Assembly (NCBI RefSeq): GCF_004786095.1
Contig: NZ_RHPJ01000003.1
Coordinates: 1-64,000, forward strand
Reading direction: 5' to 3'
Length of the DNA stretch: 64,000 nucleotides
Source: Serinibacter arcticus
GTDB lineage: Bacteria > Actinomycetota > Actinomycetes > Actinomycetales > Beutenbergiaceae
Positions 33,477 through 42,544 of the stretch are shown in pieces. The position numbers and the translations under genes are program-made. The first letter of the stretch is position 1. The number at the start of each line of letters is the position of its first letter. The notes below the pieces were generated by a model. The model did not search any database. It worked only from the letters and a program-made list of their open reading frames with translations, and was not told the origin of the DNA.

Positions 33477-36107
33477 TCAGAGCTGCGCGAGCGAGAGGGG
33501 CCGCACGACGACCTCTGTCGCGGCGTCGCACGCGTCGAGGTCGATCTCGAGGATGAGGCGCCAGTCGTGGTCGCCGTCGGGATCCTCGAGGATCTGGGTG
33601 ACGTACCAGGTGCGACCCTCGGGCTCGATGAGGAGCAGCGACGCCGAGCGCGCGGCGCCGTCGGTGCCGATGTCGTCGTACTCGCTCCAGTACGGGCCCA
33701 GGGCGTCGGCCCAGCGCTGCGGGTCCCAGCCCGCACCGCCGTCGAGCGCCCCGAGCGCGGCGTACTGCTCGCGCGCCAGGAGCTCGACGCGGCGGAACGC
33801 CGCCCCGCGCACGGCCGTGCGGAAGGCGCGCTCGTTGGCCGTGAACGGCGGCGGGGTCTCGGAGTCGCCGAAGCGGCGTTCGGCCGCCTCGAGCTCCGCA
33901 TCGGTGAGGCCGTCGGCGTCGACGGCGTCGCTCGCCGCCCCGGCCAGCGCCTCCCACTCGGTCAGGAGCGAGGAGTCGACCTGGCGCACCACCTCACCGA
34001 GCCAGGTCAGGACGTCCTCGACCTCGCTCGTGCGCAGGTCCGTCGGGATCACCTGGCGCATGGAGCGCAGCACGTCGGTCAGGTACCGGAGCACGACGCC
34101 CTCGCTGCGCGTCACGCTGTAGCGCGAGACCAGCTCGGAGAACGTCATCCCCGTCTCGATCATCTCGCGCACGACCGACTTGGGCTCCAGCTCCCAGTCG
34201 CTCACCCACGGGTTGGCGCGCGCGTAGATCTCGAACGCGCCGGCGAGGAGCTCCTGCAGCGGCTGCGGGTAGGTGATCTCGTCGAGGAGCTCCATGCGCT
34301 CCTCGTACTCCAGGCCGTCGGCCTTCATCTGGCCGATCGCGTCGCCGCGCGCGGCGTGCTGCTGCGCCATCAGCACGGGGCGGGGACCCGGCGTCGTCGC
34401 CTCGATGACGGAGACCACCTCGAGCGCGCGCGTGAACGGCTCCGCCTCGGGATCGAGCAGCTCGAGCGCCGCGAGCGCGAACGGCGAGAGCGGCGAGTTC
34501 AGCGCGAAGTCGTCGGGCATGTCCGCCTCGAGCGTGACGGTCGGCTCGCCGTCGCGCACGTACTGGCGCGGGGTGTGCTGGACGAGACCCGCCGACCGCA
34601 GCGAGCGGTAGATGCCGACGGCGCGGCGCAGGTGGGGGTCGGCCGCGCGGTGCGGCTCGTGGCTGTCGAGGACGAGACGCGTCATGCGGGCGACGGGGTC
34701 GCCCGGCCGGGCCAGCACGCCCAGCACCATGGCGTGCGTGACGTGGAACTGGGAGGTCAGCGGCTCGGGTTCGGAGTCCCGGAGCCGCTCGAAGGTCTTG
34801 TCGGTCCAGTTGACGTGACCGTCGGGCGCCTTCTTGCGGACGATCTTGCGGCGCTTGCGCTCGTCGTCGCCCGCCTTGGCCAGCGCCTTGGCGTTCTCCA
34901 CGACGTGGTCGGGGGCCTGGACGACGACGTCGCCCACCGTGTCGAAGCCCGCGCGGCCCGCGCGACCCGCGATCTGGTGGAACTCGCGCGCCGTCAGGTG
35001 GCGCGAGCGGACGCCGTCGTACTTCGTCAGCGACGTGAACACGACCGTGCGGATCGGCATGTTGACGCCGACGCCGAGCGTGTCGGTCCCGCACACGACG
35101 CGGAGGTGACCGGCCTGCACGAGCCGCTCCACGAGCCGGCGGTAGCGCGGCAGCATGCCGGCGTGGTGGACACCGATGCCCAGGCGCAGGAGGCGGGACA
35201 GGGTGGTGCCGAAACCGCCCGCGAACCGCTCGCCGCTCAGAGCCTCGGCGATGGCCTCGCGCTGCGGCCGCGTGGTGACCTGGACCGAGGTGAGGGCCTG
35301 GGCGCGCTCGAGCGCGGCGGCCTGCGTGAAGTGGACGACGTAGACGGGCGCGCGACGCGTGGTGAGGAGCTCCTCGATGACCTCGGTCAGGGGGTCGAGG
35401 GAGTAGGCGAAGTGCAGGGGGACGGGGCGCTCCGTGTTCGCGATGACCTGGCACTCGCGGCCCGTGCGGCGCGTCAGGTCCTGCGTGATCGAGGTCATGT
35501 CGCCGAGCGTCGCGGACAGGAGCACGAACTGGGCGCCGGGGAGGTCCAGCAGCGGGATCTGCCAGGCGGCACCCCGCTGGGGGTCGGCGTAGAAGTGGAA
35601 CTCGTCCGCGACCACGACGAGGTCGGCGTCGTTCTCGGTGCTGGCGGGGGTGGCGCCGAGCTGACCGCGCAGCGTCTGGGCCGCGAGGATCTCGGCCGTG
35701 CAGCAGATGACCGGGGCACCGGGGTTGATCGAGATGTCACCGGTGACCATGCCGACGTTCGCGGCGCCGAAGACGGCGGCCAGGTCGAAGAACTTCTCGC
35801 TCACCAGCGCCTTCACCGGCGCGGTGTAGAACGTCCGCGCACCACGGGCGAGGGCGGCCGCGTGCGCGGCGATCGCGACGAGGCTCTTGCCGCTCCCGGT
35901 CGGGGTGGCCAGCACCACGTGCTCGCCGCCGAGGACCGCCAGGGCGGCCTCCTCCTGGTGCGGGTAGAGCGTCAGACCCCGGTCGACCGCGTACGCCTCG
36001 AACGCCTCGTAGGCGTCGTCGGGCGACGTCCCCCGAGCCAGGGCGAGCGGGTGCGCGGGCGAGAGGGTGGTGGTGACGGGAGCGCGGGTCGGGGCGGGGG
36101 AGGGCAC
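33477..36107 (-). CDS. Ski2-like DEAD/DEAH helicase with DUF3516 domain
   Basis: 876 residues. RecA-like domain 1 has PTGSGKS (motif I), DEFH (motif II, VADEFHFYAD) and SATLGD (motif III); domain 2 has GTDTLGVGVNMP and QIAGRAGRAGFD (motif VI). The C-terminal third (about 500-876) is the DUF3516 region specific to actinobacterial proteins. Ski2-like helicases act on RNA or DNA; the role of this subgroup is not established. It is followed at its 5' side by rlmC (9-nt gap, same strand), so an RNA-linked role is plausible but unproven. Confidence 0.92.
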   Translation of the reverse strand: MPSPAPTRAPVTTTLSPAHPLALARGTSPDDAYEAFEAYAVDRGLTLYPHQEEAALAVLGGEHVVLATPTGSGKSLVAIAAHAAALARGARTFYTAPVKALVSEKFFDLAAVFGAANVGMVTGDISINPGAPVICCTAEILAAQTLRGQLGATPASTENDADLVVVADEFHFYADPQRGAAWQIPLLDLPGAQFVLLSATLGDMTSITQDLTRRTGRECQVIANTERPVPLHFAYSLDPLTEVIEELLTTRRAPVYVVHFTQAAALERAQALTSVQVTTRPQREAIAEALSGERFAGGFGTTLSRLLRLGIGVHHAGMLPRYRRLVERLVQAGHLRVVCGTDTLGVGVNMPIRTVVFTSLTKYDGVRSRHLTAREFHQIAGRAGRAGFDTVGDVVVQAPDHVVENAKALAKAGDDERKRRKIVRKKAPDGHVNWTDKTFERLRDSEPEPLTSQFHVTHAMVLGVLARPGDPVARMTRLVLDSHEPHRAADPHLRRAVGIYRSLRSAGLVQHTPRQYVRDGEPTVTLEADMPDDFALNSPLSPFALAALELLDPEAEPFTRALEVVSVIEATTPGPRPVLMAQQHAARGDAIGQMKADGLEYEERMELLDEITYPQPLQELLAGAFEIYARANPWVSDWELEPKSVVREMIETGMTFSELVSRYSVTRSEGVVLRYLTDVLRSMRQVIPTDLRTSEVEDVLTWLGEVVRQVDSSLLTEWEALAGAASDAVDADGLTDAELEAAERRFGDSETPPPFTANERAFRTAVRGAAFRRVELLAREQYAALGALDGGAGWDPQRWADALGPYWSEYDDIGTDGAARSASLLLIEPEGRTWYVTQILEDPDGDHDWRLILEIDLDACDAATEVVVRPLSLAQL

Positions 36108-36116
36108 CCTGAAAAC

Positions 36117-37268
36117 CTACCTTCGCTCCCTGGACAGCAGCACCAGCACCTCGTAGTGGTCGGTGTGGGGGAACATGTCGAGCACCTGGGCGCGCTCGAC
36201 CCGCAGCGAGGGCATCGCCGTCAGGTCGCGCGCGAGGCTCGCGGCGTTGCACGAGGAGTACAGGACGTGCTCGGCGCGGGAGGTCTCGAGCCAGCCCGCG
36301 AGGTCGGGTCCGATGCCTCGCCGGGGCGGGTTGACGACGACGACGTCGGGCGCCCGCGCGGGATCGCCCAGGGCGACGGCTCCGGCGTCGTCGGCCCGGA
36401 AGGTGGCGCGGTCGAGCCCGAGATCGCGCGCGGTGCGCTCGGCGCTCGCGACGGCCTCGGGGGAGACCTCGACGCCGAGCACGTCCAGGTCGGGCAGCGC
36501 GGTCGCGGCGTGGAGCGCGAACCCGCCGACGCCGCAGTACAGGTCCCACAGCGTCCGCGGCCGCAGCTCCGCGAGCCAGTCGGTGGCGTGCCGGTAGAGG
36601 GCGGTGGCAACGGCCGTGTTGGTCTGGAAGAACGACCTCGGCCGCAGGTGGAGGGGGAGGCCGTCGACGGTCATGGTGAGCGTCGCGCCGTGCAGCACGA
36701 TCTCCTCGGGCCCCTCGAGCACGGCCGCGTGCTGCGGGTGGATGTTCAGGCTGACGACGGCGATCGTCGGCAGCGACGCGAGCAGGGCCGGCAGGTGCTT
36801 GCGGATGCGGACCTCGGCCTCCCGCGAGCGGAGTACGAGGCGGACCATGAGGTCGCCCTCGGGGCTCGCCGTGACCAGCACGTACTTGAGCTCCCCGCGG
36901 CGGGAGGCGACGTCGTAGGGGGTGAGGGCCGCGGTCGTGACGAAGCGCCGGAGCTCGGGGAGGGCGTTCTCGATCGCCGGGTCGTGCAGCGGGCAGCGCG
37001 TGAGGTCCGTGACCTGCCCGGGCGGTCCCTCGATCGACTGGATGCCCAGGACGGGCTCGGCCACGGTGCCGCCGACGACCATCTTGGCCTTGTTGCGGAA
37101 CCTGCTGTCGGGGCTGACGACGGGGGGCAGCCAGACCTCGGCGGGCAGGGCGAGCGGCGCGAGCAGGCCGCGCACGGCCGCCTCCTTGCGCGCGACCTGC
37201 GTGTCGTAGGGCAGGTGCAGCAGGGTGCAGGAACGGCACAGGTCCCGCTCGAGGTAGTCGCACCGCAC
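36117..37268 (-). CDS. rlmC: 23S rRNA (uracil-C5)-methyltransferase
   Basis: 383 residues, RlmC (RumB) type. It methylates a 23S uridine (U747 in E. coli) using SAM. The iron-sulfur Cys pattern is C3, C11, C14 and C92; the SAM-binding motif is LWDLYCGVGGFALHAA, and the catalytic Cys lies in VLYSSCNAAS. There is no TRAM domain, as expected for RlmC against RlmD or TrmA. It is encoded directly upstream of the helicase gene. A 14-bp tandem repeat lies 30 nt upstream of its start. Confidence 0.9.
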   Translation of the reverse strand: MRCDYLERDLCRSCTLLHLPYDTQVARKEAAVRGLLAPLALPAEVWLPPVVSPDSRFRNKAKMVVGGTVAEPVLGIQSIEGPPGQVTDLTRCPLHDPAIENALPELRRFVTTAALTPYDVASRRGELKYVLVTASPEGDLMVRLVLRSREAEVRIRKHLPALLASLPTIAVVSLNIHPQHAAVLEGPEEIVLHGATLTMTVDGLPLHLRPRSFFQTNTAVATALYRHATDWLAELRPRTLWDLYCGVGGFALHAATALPDLDVLGVEVSPEAVASAERTARDLGLDRATFRADDAGAVALGDPARAPDVVVVNPPRRGIGPDLAGWLETSRAEHVLYSSCNAASLARDLTAMPSLRVERAQVLDMFPHTDHYEVLVLLSRERR

Positions 37269-37297
37269 GGTGACGATCCTGCCACCGTGCGGTGCCG

Positions 37298-37362
37298 GCT
37301 CACTCCGGCCCGCTCACTCCGGCCCGCTCACTCCGGCCCGCTCACTCCGGCCCGCTCACTCC
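37298..37362. repeat. 14-bp tandem repeat (four copies plus a partial)
   Basis: The unit GCTCACTCCGGCCC is repeated perfectly at 37298, 37312, 37326 and 37340, with a 9-bp partial copy at 37354. The partial copy contains the stop codon of the VOC gene on the minus strand; the others fill the gap before rlmC. There are no spacers, so it is not a CRISPR. Confidence 0.92.
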
Positions 37363-37781
37363 TGGGGCGCGCCGCCGATGTTGACCATCCAGTAGGTGCC
37401 GAACCTGTCGAACGTCATGCCGAAGACGTCGCCCCACGGAGCGGCCACGAGCTCCTCGGTGATCCGGCCGCCGTCGACCAGCTTGGCCCACTGCTCCCGG
37501 ATGACCGCATCGTCCTCCGGTCCGCCGAACAGGGAGATGGCCACGGAGGAGGACTCGGGCAGCGCCATCGACGCCGGGGTGTCCGCGGCCATGAGCCAGG
37601 CTCGGCCGTCGATGACGAGCTGGCTGTGCATGATCTTGCCGACCTCGGCGGGGTCCTCGGACAGGCCGAAGTCGCCGTAGGTCGAGAAGGTCGCCTCGCC
37701 ACCGAAGACGTCGGCGTAGAACTCCATCGCGGCGCGTGCGGTGTCGCGGAACTGCAGGTACGGATTGACGTTGACGGTCAT
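37356..37781 (-). CDS. VOC family protein, PhnB-like
   Basis: 141 residues. A PhnB-type glyoxalase/bleomycin-resistance fold: YLQFRDTARAAMEFYADVFGGE at the start and WGDVFGMTFDRFGTYWMVNIG at the end, each typical of this subgroup. The metal-binding residues common in true glyoxalases are not clear, and PhnB-like proteins rarely have a known substrate. A second, unrelated VOC protein lies upstream. Confidence 0.87.
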   Translation of the reverse strand: MTVNVNPYLQFRDTARAAMEFYADVFGGEATFSTYGDFGLSEDPAEVGKIMHSQLVIDGRAWLMAADTPASMALPESSSVAISLFGGPEDDAVIREQWAKLVDGGRITEELVAAPWGDVFGMTFDRFGTYWMVNIGGAPQE

Positions 37782-37917
37782 CGGAGTGTCCTTTGCCTCG
37801 AGGTCGTGCGAGAGGTCGAGCTGGCGGTTCGGACGATAGACCCGCGCACCGACACGAACTCATCGGTCGGGCCGGCTCGGGTCGGGTTGCACCGGATCGG
37901 GTCGGCCCCGACCGGAG

Positions 37918-38295
37918 CTACGGTCGCTCGGCGATGACCAGCTCGTTGCCCCACGGGTCGCGGAGCTGGGCGAACCTGGCGCCGGGGTCGCCGTCGGGGC
38001 CCGCGTGCGGGATGAGCCCGAACTCACGCCCCAGGTGGGTGAGGTCGCCGTCGAGGTCGTCGGAGTAGAGGATCAGGGCGGGGTCCGACCCCGTCTGGGT
38101 GCCGACGCGGTCCGACGTTGAGTCCAGGAGCCACACCCCCGTATCCCCGACGCCGCCCGTGCCCACGTGGAGGGCGCGGAAGTCCTCGCTGATCCGCGCG
38201 TCGAGGAGCACGGAGAACCCGAGCCCGCGGGTGTAGAAGTCGTGGGCGTCGTCGAGGTCGGTGACCAGGACGACGACCCGTCCGAGCGTCAGCAC
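37918..38295 (-). CDS. VOC family protein (glyoxalase-like)
   Basis: 125 residues from GTG 38295, with a GCGGAG site upstream. LGRVVVLVTDLDDAHDFYTRGLGFSVLLDAR opens a typical VOC fold, and FAQLRDPWGNELVIAERP closes it. This subgroup is often annotated as glyoxalase or bleomycin resistance; the actual function is unknown. The gene is between the coiled-coil gene and the PhnB-like gene, all on the minus strand. Confidence 0.85.
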   Translation of the reverse strand: MLTLGRVVVLVTDLDDAHDFYTRGLGFSVLLDARISEDFRALHVGTGGVGDTGVWLLDSTSDRVGTQTGSDPALILYSDDLDGDLTHLGREFGLIPHAGPDGDPGARFAQLRDPWGNELVIAERP

Positions 38296-38311
38296 CGGTG
38301 ATCGCTCCGCA

Positions 38312-39724
38312 TCAGTCGAAGAAGTCCTCGAACAGCTCGCCGAGGACCATCCCGCCCAGGAGGCCTCCGGCGAGTCCGCCGAGGTCGTTGCTCCGGCGGC
38401 CGCCGCCGAAACCACCAGCGCCGAGACCACCAGCACCGAAGCCGCCGCTGCCGCGTCGGCGATCGCCACCGCCCCAGTCGTCGCGGTCGCCCCAGCCGCC
38501 GCGATCGTCGCGGCCGTACCCGGCCTGACCACCGTCGATGTCTCGTCGCGCCAGGTCGAGCGCCTCGGCCGCGAGCGACGCGGCGCGGCGGGCGAGCCCG
38601 AACGCCTGGTCGCGGGCGTCCTCGTCGGAGCCGTACCGGTGCACGTCGGTCAGGGCGCGTTCCGCCTCCGCGAGTCGGGTGCGGGCGTCGGCGCCGATGT
38701 AGCCACGGTGACCCGCGACGACGTCGCGCGCGATCGCCAGCTGTCGCTCGGCGTCGTCGATCGCGTGGGCGAGCTGGTCGCGGGAGGGGACGGGGCGTGC
38801 CGCCCGCTCGCGCGCGGTGTCGACGGCGCGGTCCAGGGCCGTGTTCGCCTCGCGCAGCCGGGACAGCTCGGCGAACGGGTCCGACGGCGTTCCCGCGCTC
38901 GGGAGGGCGGCGAGCGCTGCCTCGAGATCGGTCGCGGCCGCCGTGACGGCCGGGGTCGCGGGAACCTCCCGCACCGCGATCAGGTCGCCGCGCGAGTCGG
39001 CGACGACGGCGGCGAGCGTCGACTCGGCGCGGAGCGCCTCGATCTCGTAGGTCTCGACGGCCTCGAGCAGGGTGGCCGAGCGTCGGACGCCCTCCGTGGC
39101 CGCCTCGAGCGCCACGGTGGAGGCCGCGGCGTTGCCGGAGTCCCGGCGGCGCGCCGCGACGTCGAGGCTGTGCTCGGCGAAGGAGATGAGCTGCTCGACC
39201 TCGGCCGCGTTGTCGGCCACCTGGCGGACGGCGCCGTCGGAGTACCGCTGCCGCAGCCGCGCCACCGTCTCGTGCGCCTGGGGCACCTGCGCACGGATGC
39301 GCTGCGCCTCGCTCCGGACGTTCTCCACGACGGCGGGCGCCTCGCGGACCTTGGCGACGGCCCGCTCGAGGTCGGCGGTCCTGGCGTCCAGCAGGTCCTG
39401 CGCCCAGTCGGCGAGCTGGACGATCCGGGCGTTGCGCTCGCGCAGCTCCTCGGGGGTGTCGGGGATGTGGTCGGTGTTGAGCTGGTGCAGCCGGAACGCC
39501 TCGCCGAGGTGAGTCCGCACGCTCGCAACCGCCTCGCGCAGGTCGGAGGTCGCGGCGTCGCCGAGCTCGGCGACGGCGAAGTCCAGCTCGTCAGAGGTCA
39601 GGCGCAGCCGCTCGTCAGCCTCGACGAGGGCGCGACCGGCACGCTGCGCGAGAACGGCGTCCCGAGCGTCGAGCTCGTCCTGCTGCTGGTTCTTGCGGGT
39701 ACGACCCCAGAAGAGCGATGCCAT
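38312..39724 (-). CDS. Long coiled-coil protein with Gly-rich C-terminus
   Basis: 470 residues. Residues 15-400 are almost entirely helical with heptad-like runs of Ala/Leu/Arg/Glu and several predicted coiled coils. The end (about 405-450) is Asp/Gly/Arg-rich (DDRGGWGDRDDWGGGDRRRG), then a glycine/leucine segment (LGGLAGGLLGGMVLGELFEDFFD). It resembles the helical part of actinobacterial TPM-domain proteins but has no TPM domain or signal peptide at its own N-terminus (ASLFWGRTRKNQQQDELD). Whether it is a truncated relative or a family of its own cannot be decided here. Confidence 0.8.
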   Translation of the reverse strand: MASLFWGRTRKNQQQDELDARDAVLAQRAGRALVEADERLRLTSDELDFAVAELGDAATSDLREAVASVRTHLGEAFRLHQLNTDHIPDTPEELRERNARIVQLADWAQDLLDARTADLERAVAKVREAPAVVENVRSEAQRIRAQVPQAHETVARLRQRYSDGAVRQVADNAAEVEQLISFAEHSLDVAARRRDSGNAAASTVALEAATEGVRRSATLLEAVETYEIEALRAESTLAAVVADSRGDLIAVREVPATPAVTAAATDLEAALAALPSAGTPSDPFAELSRLREANTALDRAVDTARERAARPVPSRDQLAHAIDDAERQLAIARDVVAGHRGYIGADARTRLAEAERALTDVHRYGSDEDARDQAFGLARRAASLAAEALDLARRDIDGGQAGYGRDDRGGWGDRDDWGGGDRRRGSGGFGAGGLGAGGFGGGRRSNDLGGLAGGLLGGMVLGELFEDFFD

Positions 39725-39789
39725 GGGCCGAGTCTAGGTCGGGTGTCCGGAGGGATCGGCTGTGGGGGGAGCGAAGGGATCGCTCACCC

Positions 39790-41334
39790 TCACGTCCTCG
39801 GGTGGGGTTCCACCTCGACCACCCGCACGGGGATCCTGCTGGCGAGGTAGGCCTCGATCGCGGACACGGTTGCGGTGAGGTCGAGGTTGCGGACGTAGTC
39901 CGGAGGCCGGCGGCGTCGGGGCGACGGCATCGACGGCATTTTGGACGCAGTCGCAGTCGCAGTCGCAGTCGCTGTCGTCGGTCCAGGCAGATCGGGAGCG
40001 GTCGAGGCGTAGCGGTGACCGGTGGGGGTCGTGGTGGTGACGACGGCGTCGGTCGATGTCGCGCTCCATCCCGGAGCGGTCTTCGCGTAGTTGCACGCCT
40101 CGCACAGTCCCTGGAGATTCGCGCTGTCGGTGGCGCCACCGCGGTGGTGGTCGACGACGTGGTCGACGTGGAGGATGGGCGCGTCGCACCACGGCGTGCG
40201 GCAGGTGTCGTCGCGCAGCGAGACGAAGTCGCGCAGACCCGCCGGCGCCGACCTGGAACGCGACTCGAGCGCGGCCAGCTGGTTCGAGCCGGGACGTGTG
40301 AAGAGGCGGCGGAGCCACACCCGCTCAGGTTCTTTCCCGAGCGTCGAGGCGACGAGATCGCGTGCCCACGGCGCCGGGACGGGCCCGTACCCGGTCAGCC
40401 GGGCCGGTTCGTTCCGGCCGGGCGAGCCCGGGGGAGCGAGCAGCGCCGCATCGGTCATCACGAGCCCGACCTGGAGGGGCACGGCCTCCACCACCTCGCG
40501 CCCGGTCAGGCGTCCGACGAGGGTGTCGGCCATGACCTGACCGCGCGAGCGCACGTCGCCGCCCGAGCGAGCGGCGTCCGCGGCCTGCGTGAGGGCGGCG
40601 TACGCACCGACCCCCTGCGCGACGGGGAGCAGGGCCGTCAGGTAGACCATCGTGTCCGGGGCCGGACGGATCGTGACGCACCGGTCCGCCACCGCCCTGC
40701 GGGCCCGACGCACCAGCGCCGCGGCGTCGAGGCGCTGGGCGATCCGTCGGGCGCGGGCGGCGAGCGAGCGGGCACCGACGCCGACCAGTGCCGCCGCGTC
40801 ACCGCACAGCTCCCGGTCCAGGAGCTGACGGTCGGCGACGTCGAGGCACGCGGACTCGCGCACGAGAACGGTGGCGCGCCACTCGTCGAGCGTTCCGGTA
40901 GCCAGCGCGTTCAAGGTGTGGGGCATCTCGGTCGTCAGGGCCTTCGCGACGCCCAGCAGGGTCTGGCCCGCGTGCGGCGACTGCCCCCGCGCGAGCGCGA
41001 TCTGGCCGCCGATGCCCGCACCCTGCTGCTTCGCCGGGAGACCGGCCGCCCGCTGCGCGGCCCGCTGCTCGCGGTCGAGGTCCGCCGACAGCCGGGCCTG
41101 CGCGGCCGTCGCCGCCGCCTTCAGCCGCTCGAGGGCGGCGATGACGTCAACGAGATCGGCGCCGGACGGGTGCGTTCCGAGGGTGCCCGGCGTGGAGGTC
41201 ACGGTCGCCCGCGCGAGAGCGACGCCCACGAGGGCCGAGGACAACGACGCGATCGAGCCGAGCGCGAGATCGTCCGCGCGCAGGCGTTCGCCGCCCCTGT
41301 CGCCAGCGGCACTCCCCGACGCGGAATCGAACAT
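39790..41334 (-). CDS. DUF222/HNH endonuclease domain protein
   Basis: 514 residues. The N-terminal two thirds match DUF222 (13E12 repeat family): helical, Ala-rich, with the ARRIAQRLD and VADRCVTIRPAPDTMVYLTALLP regions. An HNH nuclease motif follows (about 395-435): CRTPWCDAPILHVDHVVDHH with NLQGLCEACNYAK, giving the zinc Cys pairs and the catalytic His. The C-terminus has a simple ATATATAT stretch from a GCAGTC hexanucleotide repeat (39947-39976). These proteins are multicopy in actinobacteria, with no established role. Confidence 0.93.
   Translation of the reverse strand: MFDSASGSAAGDRGGERLRADDLALGSIASLSSALVGVALARATVTSTPGTLGTHPSGADLVDVIAALERLKAAATAAQARLSADLDREQRAAQRAAGLPAKQQGAGIGGQIALARGQSPHAGQTLLGVAKALTTEMPHTLNALATGTLDEWRATVLVRESACLDVADRQLLDRELCGDAAALVGVGARSLAARARRIAQRLDAAALVRRARRAVADRCVTIRPAPDTMVYLTALLPVAQGVGAYAALTQAADAARSGGDVRSRGQVMADTLVGRLTGREVVEAVPLQVGLVMTDAALLAPPGSPGRNEPARLTGYGPVPAPWARDLVASTLGKEPERVWLRRLFTRPGSNQLAALESRSRSAPAGLRDFVSLRDDTCRTPWCDAPILHVDHVVDHHRGGATDSANLQGLCEACNYAKTAPGWSATSTDAVVTTTTPTGHRYASTAPDLPGPTTATATATATASKMPSMPSPRRRRPPDYVRNLDLTATVSAIEAYLASRIPVRVVEVEPHPRT
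39947..39976. repeat. Hexanucleotide repeat GCAGTC
   Basis: Four perfect GCAGTC units plus a fifth with one mismatch, within the DUF222-HNH coding sequence, encoding alternating Ala and Thr. Copy-number change would keep the frame. Confidence 0.85.
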
Positions 41335-41524
41335 GTGTCCAGTGCATCACCCGCCACCGACATCCGCTCCTGGACGCGCGCGCGTCCCGTGATCCCAGGC
41401 TGCCGGGAGCCGCTGAACGTCACGATCGCGTCACAACGTCGCGCGCGCCGCAAGACCGCACCCCGCGCCCACACTCTCCGGTCACGGGGCACACGCCCGC
41501 CACGACACGGGAGGCGGCACGACG

Positions 41525-42544
41525 ATGCGAATCGCGAGATCACCACGAGGCGGCACCACCACCGCAACCACGCGCACCACGGCAACCACGCCAACCACGC
41601 GCACCGCTCGAACAGCCGCGACCCTGGCCGTCGGCCTCGCGCTCCTCGCCGCCTGCTCGGGCGGAGGCTCGACGTCGGCCGACCAGGACGTCCCGCGTCC
41701 CCAGCAGGGCTACGACTCCGGTGCCGAGAGCGCCGCTGCCGGCAGTGCCGACCTCCCCGCCCCCTCCGACCTCCCCGCCCCCTCCGACGGCAGCGCTCCC
41801 GCGGACGGCAGCGCCTCGGCCGACGGCTCGCTCGCCTCGGCGGAGCGCCTCGTCATCTCCACGGGCGATGTCCACGTCTCGGTCGAGAACCCCGTCACCG
41901 CCGCCGACGAGGTGGTGGCGCTCGTCGAGGGCGTCGGCGGGCGCATCGACAGCCGATCGATCGTGGGGGAGACGGAGGAGCAGCACCCGTACGCGAGCCT
42001 CGTGGTCCGCATCCCGTCGGCCGACCTCACCCCGACCCTCGCCTCGCTCGACGACATCGGCGAGACCGTCCGCAGCGAGATCGCGGCGCAGGACGTCACC
42101 GGCACCGCCCAGGACCTCGACGCGCGCATCCGCGCCAAGGAGCTCTCGGTGTCCCGCCTCGAGGCGCTGCTCGCCTCCGCCAGCACCAACGCCGAGCTGA
42201 TCGAGGCCGAGTCCGCCCTCACCACGCGTCAGTCGGAGCTCGAGGAGATGCAGTCCCAGCGCGCCCGGCTGGGGGATCAGGCCGCGATGTCGACCATCAC
42301 GATCGAGCTGACGGTGCCGTCGGAGGTCGAGGTCCCCGCCGTGCAGTCCCAGGGGTTCACGGGCGGTCTCGGTGACGGCTGGGCCGGCCTGGTCGCCTTC
42401 GTCTCGTCGGCGCTCGTCGTCGTCGGCGTGCTGCTGCCGTGGGTCGTCGCGATCGGCGTCGTCGGCGGTCTGGTCCTCCTCGCCGTCCGCCTCCGGCGCT
42501 CGCGGCGTCGTCCTACCGCCCCGCCGCCAGCAGAGCCCGCGTGA
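41525..42544 (+). CDS. DUF4349 lipoprotein
   Basis: 339 residues. The Arg/Thr-rich N-terminus leads into a hydrophobic segment and a lipobox LLAACS (Cys near residue 44), so it is a lipoprotein. A Ser/Pro/Asp linker follows, then DUF4349 (about 105-265: beta-alpha-beta with the RIDSRSIVGE and LVVRIPSADLTPTLASL blocks and a coiled-coil helix). A C-terminal transmembrane helix (about 283-318) and basic tail add a second anchor. The 190-nt gap upstream shows no clear motif. Its 3' end overlaps the convergent ABC ATPase gene by 32 nt. Confidence 0.9.
   Translation: MRIARSPRGGTTTATTRTTATTPTTRTARTAATLAVGLALLAACSGGGSTSADQDVPRPQQGYDSGAESAAAGSADLPAPSDLPAPSDGSAPADGSASADGSLASAERLVISTGDVHVSVENPVTAADEVVALVEGVGGRIDSRSIVGETEEQHPYASLVVRIPSADLTPTLASLDDIGETVRSEIAAQDVTGTAQDLDARIRAKELSVSRLEALLASASTNAELIEAESALTTRQSELEEMQSQRARLGDQAAMSTITIELTVPSEVEVPAVQSQGFTGGLGDGWAGLVAFVSSALVVVGVLLPWVVAIGVVGGLVLLAVRLRRSRRRPTAPPPAEPA

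Noticed and set aside
37298-37362. Short repeats as a possible CRISPR array
   Set aside because: The 14-bp units are adjacent with no spacers and are shorter than CRISPR repeats; no cas genes nearby.
33264-37937. Open frame of 1557 codons on the plus strand
   Set aside because: Antisense to the helicase, rlmC and VOC genes, which have complete family motifs; no motif in this frame.
39947-39976. GCAGTC repeat as a phase-variation switch
   Set aside because: The unit is 6 nt, so copy changes keep the reading frame and only alter Ala/Thr number.
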